Origin: Ferrovibrio terrae_B
GTDB taxonomy: Bacteria; Pseudomonadota; Alphaproteobacteria; Ferrovibrionales; Ferrovibrionaceae
Assembly (NCBI RefSeq): GCF_943371255.1
Contig: NZ_CALRUC010000005.1
Coordinates: forward strand, 7,728-71,727
Length of the DNA stretch: 64,000 nucleotides
Direction: 5' to 3'
The position numbers were made by a program, and so were the translations under genes. This document shows, in pieces, positions 61,429 to 64,000 of this stretch; within the stretch, counting starts at the first letter, position 1, and every line of letters begins with the position of its first letter. Below the pieces are notes generated by a model. The model did no database searches. It saw nothing but the letters and a program-made list of their open reading frames with translations, and was not told where the DNA came from.

Positions 61429-62361
61429 ATGAAGGTTTTGGCGGGTAATTCCAATCGTCCGCTGGCGGAAGCCATTGCGGCTTATCTGTCGGTGCCGCTC
61501 GCCAAAGCCAGCGTGCGTCGCTTCTCCGACATGGAGGTTTTCGTGGAAATCCACGAAAACGTCCGCGGCGAAGATGTGTTCGTGATCCAGTCGACCTCCT
61601 ATCCGGCGAATGATCACCTGATGGAACTGCTGGTCTGCATCGACGCCCTCAAGCGCTCGTCGGCCCGCCGCATCACCGCCGTCCTGCCCTATTTCGGCTA
61701 CGCCCGCCAGGACCGCAAGCCCGGCCCGCGCACGCCGATCTCGGCCAAGCTGGTCGCCAATCTGATTACCGCTGCCGGTGCCAACCGCGTGCTGACGCTG
61801 GACCTGCATGCCGGCCAGATCCAGGGCTTCTTCGATATCCCGACCGACAACCTGATGGGCGGCCCGGTGTTGACCGCCGACATCAAGCAACAGTTGCAGG
61901 GCGATGACCTGATGGTGGTCTCGCCGGACGTCGGCGGCGTGGTGCGGGCCCGCAACATCGCCAAGCGCCTGGACGCCGATCTTGCCATCGTCGACAAGCG
62001 CCGCGAAAAGGCCGGCGTTTCCGAAGTGATGAACATCATCGGTGACGTTGAAGGCCGCCGCTGCATCCTGGTCGACGACATCGTCGATTCCGCCGGCACG
62101 CTGTGCAACGCGGCCGAGGCGCTGAAGAAGCATGGCGCCAAATCCGTTTATGCCTATGTGACCCATGGCGTGCTGTCGGGCGGCGCGGTTGCCCGCGTGA
62201 CCGCCAGCCAGCTGGAAGGCCTGGTCATCACCGACTCGATCCTGGCGACCGAGGCGGTCCGCCTGGCGCGCAATATCCGCCAGGTGTCGATTGCCCCGCT
62301 GGTTGGCGAAGCAATGCGCCGTATCAGCGAGGAGGCTTCGGTCTCCAGCCTGTTCGATTAA
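61429..62361 (+). CDS. prs: ribose-phosphate pyrophosphokinase
   Basis: A 310-residue PRPP synthase: LAGNSNRPLAEAIA at the start, SFVEIHENVRG-type region (FVEIHENVRGED), ATP site PYFGYARQDRK, and the PRPP loop CILVDDIVDSAGTLCNAA. It provides PRPP for purine, pyrimidine, histidine and tryptophan synthesis. The upstream gap (61333-61428) has no obvious regulatory element. Confidence 0.96.
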   Translation: MKVLAGNSNRPLAEAIAAYLSVPLAKASVRRFSDMEVFVEIHENVRGEDVFVIQSTSYPANDHLMELLVCIDALKRSSARRITAVLPYFGYARQDRKPGPRTPISAKLVANLITAAGANRVLTLDLHAGQIQGFFDIPTDNLMGGPVLTADIKQQLQGDDLMVVSPDVGGVVRARNIAKRLDADLAIVDKRREKAGVSEVMNIIGDVEGRRCILVDDIVDSAGTLCNAAEALKKHGAKSVYAYVTHGVLSGGAVARVTASQLEGLVITDSILATEAVRLARNIRQVSIAPLVGEAMRRISEEASVSSLFD

Positions 62362-62456
62362 GTTTTCACAGTTTCGGCGCGCGGCACCCCTGGAGGCCGG
62401 CGTCGGAAACGGACCCGACATAGTGTTGGGCCCGTATCCAAGCAAGGAGCGCAATC

Positions 62457-63158
62457 ATGCGTGAAGTAACCACCATCGCCGCCGAGGCGAGGTCGAGGGC
62501 CGGCAAGGGGACCGCCCGTGCAACGCGACTGAAGGGTCGTGTGCCGGGGGTCATCTATGGCGAAAAGCAGACCCCTGAACTCATCTCGGTTGAAAGTCGT
62601 GAACTGCTGAAGGAGATGCACAAGGGCAACTTCTTCTCGCGTCTGTTCACCGTTGCTGTCGGCAGCAAGACCGAACGCGTTCTGGCGCGCGACGTGCAGC
62701 TCGACCCGGTCACCGACCGGCCGATCCATGTCGACTTCCAGCGCATCGGCAAGGACTCGAAGGTCCGCATCTTCATTCCGATGCACTTCAAGGACCAGGA
62801 TCAGTCCCCCGGCATCAAGAAGGGCGGCGTGCTGAATATCGTACGCCATGAAGTCGAATTCTTCGTCCAGCCCGACAACATCCCCGAGAGCCTGACGATC
62901 AGCCTTGCTGGCATGGATATCGGTCATTCGATCCATATCTCCGCCTTCACGCTGCCGGAAGGCATCAAGGCCGTGATCCAGGATCGTGACTTCACCGTTG
63001 CGACCATCGCTGCCCCGACCAAGGAAGAAGAAGCCGCGCCGAAGGCCGAAGCTGCTGCTGCCGCTCCGGCTGCTGCGGCTGGCGCCAAGGCTGCCGCTCC
63101 GGCGGCGGGTGCCAAGGCGGCTCCGGCTGCTGCGGCCAAGCCGGCTGCCAAGAAGTAA
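62457..63158 (+). CDS. rplY: 50S ribosomal protein L25/general stress protein Ctc
   Basis: A 233-residue long-form L25: N-terminal 5S rRNA-binding domain (about 1-95; GKGTARATRLKGRVPGVIYG and DFQRI) and the CTC/TL5 C-terminal domain (about 100-190). A low-complexity Ala/Pro/Lys tail follows (about 195-233), common in alphaproteobacteria. An AAGGAG site precedes the ATG by seven bases. A hairpin follows before pth. Confidence 0.95.
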   Translation: MREVTTIAAEARSRAGKGTARATRLKGRVPGVIYGEKQTPELISVESRELLKEMHKGNFFSRLFTVAVGSKTERVLARDVQLDPVTDRPIHVDFQRIGKDSKVRIFIPMHFKDQDQSPGIKKGGVLNIVRHEVEFFVQPDNIPESLTISLAGMDIGHSIHISAFTLPEGIKAVIQDRDFTVATIAAPTKEEEAAPKAEAAAAAPAAAAGAKAAAPAAGAKAAPAAAAKPAAKK

Positions 63159-63167
63159 AGCCTGCTG

Positions 63168-63196
63168 CGGGCGGCGCATCGCTGGTGCGCCGCCCG
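63168..63196 (+). terminator. hairpin between rplY and pth
   Basis: Bases 63168-63178 and 63186-63196 form a perfect 11-base-pair stem with a 7-base loop, 9 bases after the rplY stop. It is followed by a pyrimidine-rich run rather than pure T, so it may attenuate rather than fully stop transcription to pth. Confidence 0.65.
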
Positions 63197-63240
63197 CCAC
63201 TCCCGCCCCTCCTCTTCTCACTGCCGGACGCTGAAACGCC

Positions 63241-63864
63241 ATGCTGCTTCTCGTCGGACTGGGCAACCCGGGCAGCGAGCATAAACGGCAGCGGCACAAT
63301 GTCGGCTTCATGGCCATCGATGCCATCGCCGACCGCCACAATTTCCAGCCGTTCAAGAAGCGCTTCCATGGCGAGATCGCCGAGGGTGTTCTGGATGGCA
63401 TCAAGACACTGCTGCTCAAGCCGCTGACCTACATGAACCTGTCGGGCAAATCGGTTGGCGAGGCGGCGCATTTCTACAAGCTGCCGCCGGCCCAGGTGGT
63501 GGTGATGCATGACGAGCTGGACCTGGCTGCCGGCAAGATCCGCATCAAGACCGGCGGTGGCAATGCCGGCCATAACGGGCTGCGCTCGATCGATGCCGCC
63601 ATCGGACCGAACTACCGGCGCCTGCGCATCGGCATCGGGCATCCCGGCAAGGACCATGTGTTGGGTTATGTGCTGCAGAATTTCCATACGGACGAGCATG
63701 TATGGCTAGATCCGCTGCTGGAAGCCATGGCTGCCGAGGCTGGCTATCTGGCCAAGAATGACGACACCGGCTTCATGACCAAGGTGGCGCTGCGCCTGCA
63801 GCCTCCGAAGGAAAAAGCACCGAAGCCGGAAAAGACCAACAAGACAGATGTGAAGGACGCGTAA
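63241..63864 (+). CDS. pth: peptidyl-tRNA hydrolase
   Basis: A 207-residue hydrolase recycling peptidyl-tRNA. Features are LLVGLGNPGSEHKRQRHNVGF at the start (cut here to its key Asn and His), LKPLTYMNLSG, HDELDL and GGGNAGHNGLRS, with the catalytic His about 20. The C-terminus is a Lys/Pro-rich tail (KEKAPKPEK). It follows rplY and lies 1 base before ychF, an arrangement common in bacteria. Confidence 0.95.
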   Translation: MLLLVGLGNPGSEHKRQRHNVGFMAIDAIADRHNFQPFKKRFHGEIAEGVLDGIKTLLLKPLTYMNLSGKSVGEAAHFYKLPPAQVVVMHDELDLAAGKIRIKTGGGNAGHNGLRSIDAAIGPNYRRLRIGIGHPGKDHVLGYVLQNFHTDEHVWLDPLLEAMAAEAGYLAKNDDTGFMTKVALRLQPPKEKAPKPEKTNKTDVKDA

Positions 63865-63865
63865 C

Positions 63866-64000
63866 ATGGGTTTCAAATGCGGCATTGTCGGCCTGCCCAA
63901 TGTCGGCAAGTCGACGCTGTTCAATGCGCTGACGCAGACCGCCGCCGCGCAGGCAGCCAACTATCCCTTCTGCACCATTGAGCCGAATACCGGCCTGGTC
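63866..64000 (+). CDS. ychF: redox-regulated ATPase YchF (partial, runs off the window)
   Basis: The first 45 codons of YchF/OLA1: MGFKCGIVGLPNVGKST contains the Walker A variant GLPNVGKS, and PFCTIEPNTG is the typical switch region. The rest lies beyond 64000. It is a ribosome-associated P-loop ATPase that follows pth in many bacteria. Confidence 0.95.
   Translation, partial: MGFKCGIVGLPNVGKSTLFNALTQTAAAQAANYPFCTIEPNTGLV

Noticed and set aside
1..64000. tRNA, rRNA, CRISPR arrays, insertion sequences or prophage genes
   Set aside because: I scanned the gaps and gene products by eye and found no cloverleaf, repeat array, transposase, integrase or phage structural gene; a tRNAscan or Infernal run would be needed to exclude small RNAs.

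Overview
The window looks like core chromosome of a GC-rich alphaproteobacterium, most likely a member of the Rhodospirillales or a near relative. This rests on the split MetH, an ArsR-type regulator fused to a methyltransferase heading the methionine operon, the long alphaproteobacterial PstC and PstA, the gene order uvrC-pgsA-moaD-moaE, a petP/petR-like pair, a phasin and UbiK. I could not assign genus or species. Coding density is very high, many genes overlap by ATGA or TGATG, and I saw no insertion sequence, prophage, CRISPR array, tRNA or rRNA.

Layout. (1) 1-830: end of one short-chain dehydrogenase and a complete second one. (2) 835-7657, minus strand: a methionine/one-carbon operon, sahR-like regulator, metF, metH1 (homocysteine domain), metH2 (pterin, cobalamin and reactivation domains), then a GNAT acetyltransferase and a class I methyltransferase. 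An AT-rich palindrome lies 11 bases upstream of the regulator. (3) 7836-8459: a stand-alone MlaC-like lipid-binding protein. (4) 8531-17073, minus strand: phosphate cluster hutG-phoR-pstS-pstC-pstA-pstB-phoU-phoB. (5) 17259-18869: a TerC/YjbE membrane protein and a secreted hydrolase. (6) 18933-26399: a thiosulfate-oxidation cluster soxS-X-Y-Z-A-B-C-D plus a Tat-exported DsrE-like protein and soxW, followed closely by a membrane-fused spermidine-synthase-like gene. (7) 27962-32586: an atypical response regulator, hrpB and an EamA transporter. (8) 32724-37447: a complete livGFKHM branched-chain amino acid transporter. (9) 37517-42180: rmlB, uvrB, folM-like and folB.

(10) 42181-42504: the largest non-coding gap that carries recognisable signals; it is AT-rich and has two perfect DnaA boxes. 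(11) 42505-45769: uvrC, pgsA, moaD, moaE. (12) 45938-50139: a PAS protein, ilvE, and a MarR/response regulator/histidine kinase set. (13) 50143-55933, mixed strands: DUF2914-like protein, csaA, phasin, TetR regulator, proC, GT39-like protein, ybjN, ubiK. (14) 56160-64000: lysS, lgt, midA-like, pgeF, a lipoprotein, prs, rplY, pth and the start of ychF.

How it works together: the sox genes encode the periplasmic SoxXA/YZ/B/CD thiosulfate-oxidising system, and two periplasmic thioredoxins (SoxS, SoxW) probably keep the SoxY carrier cysteine reduced. MoaD/MoaE elsewhere in the window help make the molybdopterin that SoxC needs. The phosphate cluster contains its own two-component system, and the methionine operon its own SAH-type sensor. 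I found no obviously new multi-gene defence or mobile system. The best leads are the self-contained SahR operon with two uncharacterised passengers, the variant Sox cluster (lipoprotein-like SoxA, one-haem SoxD, Tat-exported DsrE protein) and the DnaA-box gap.
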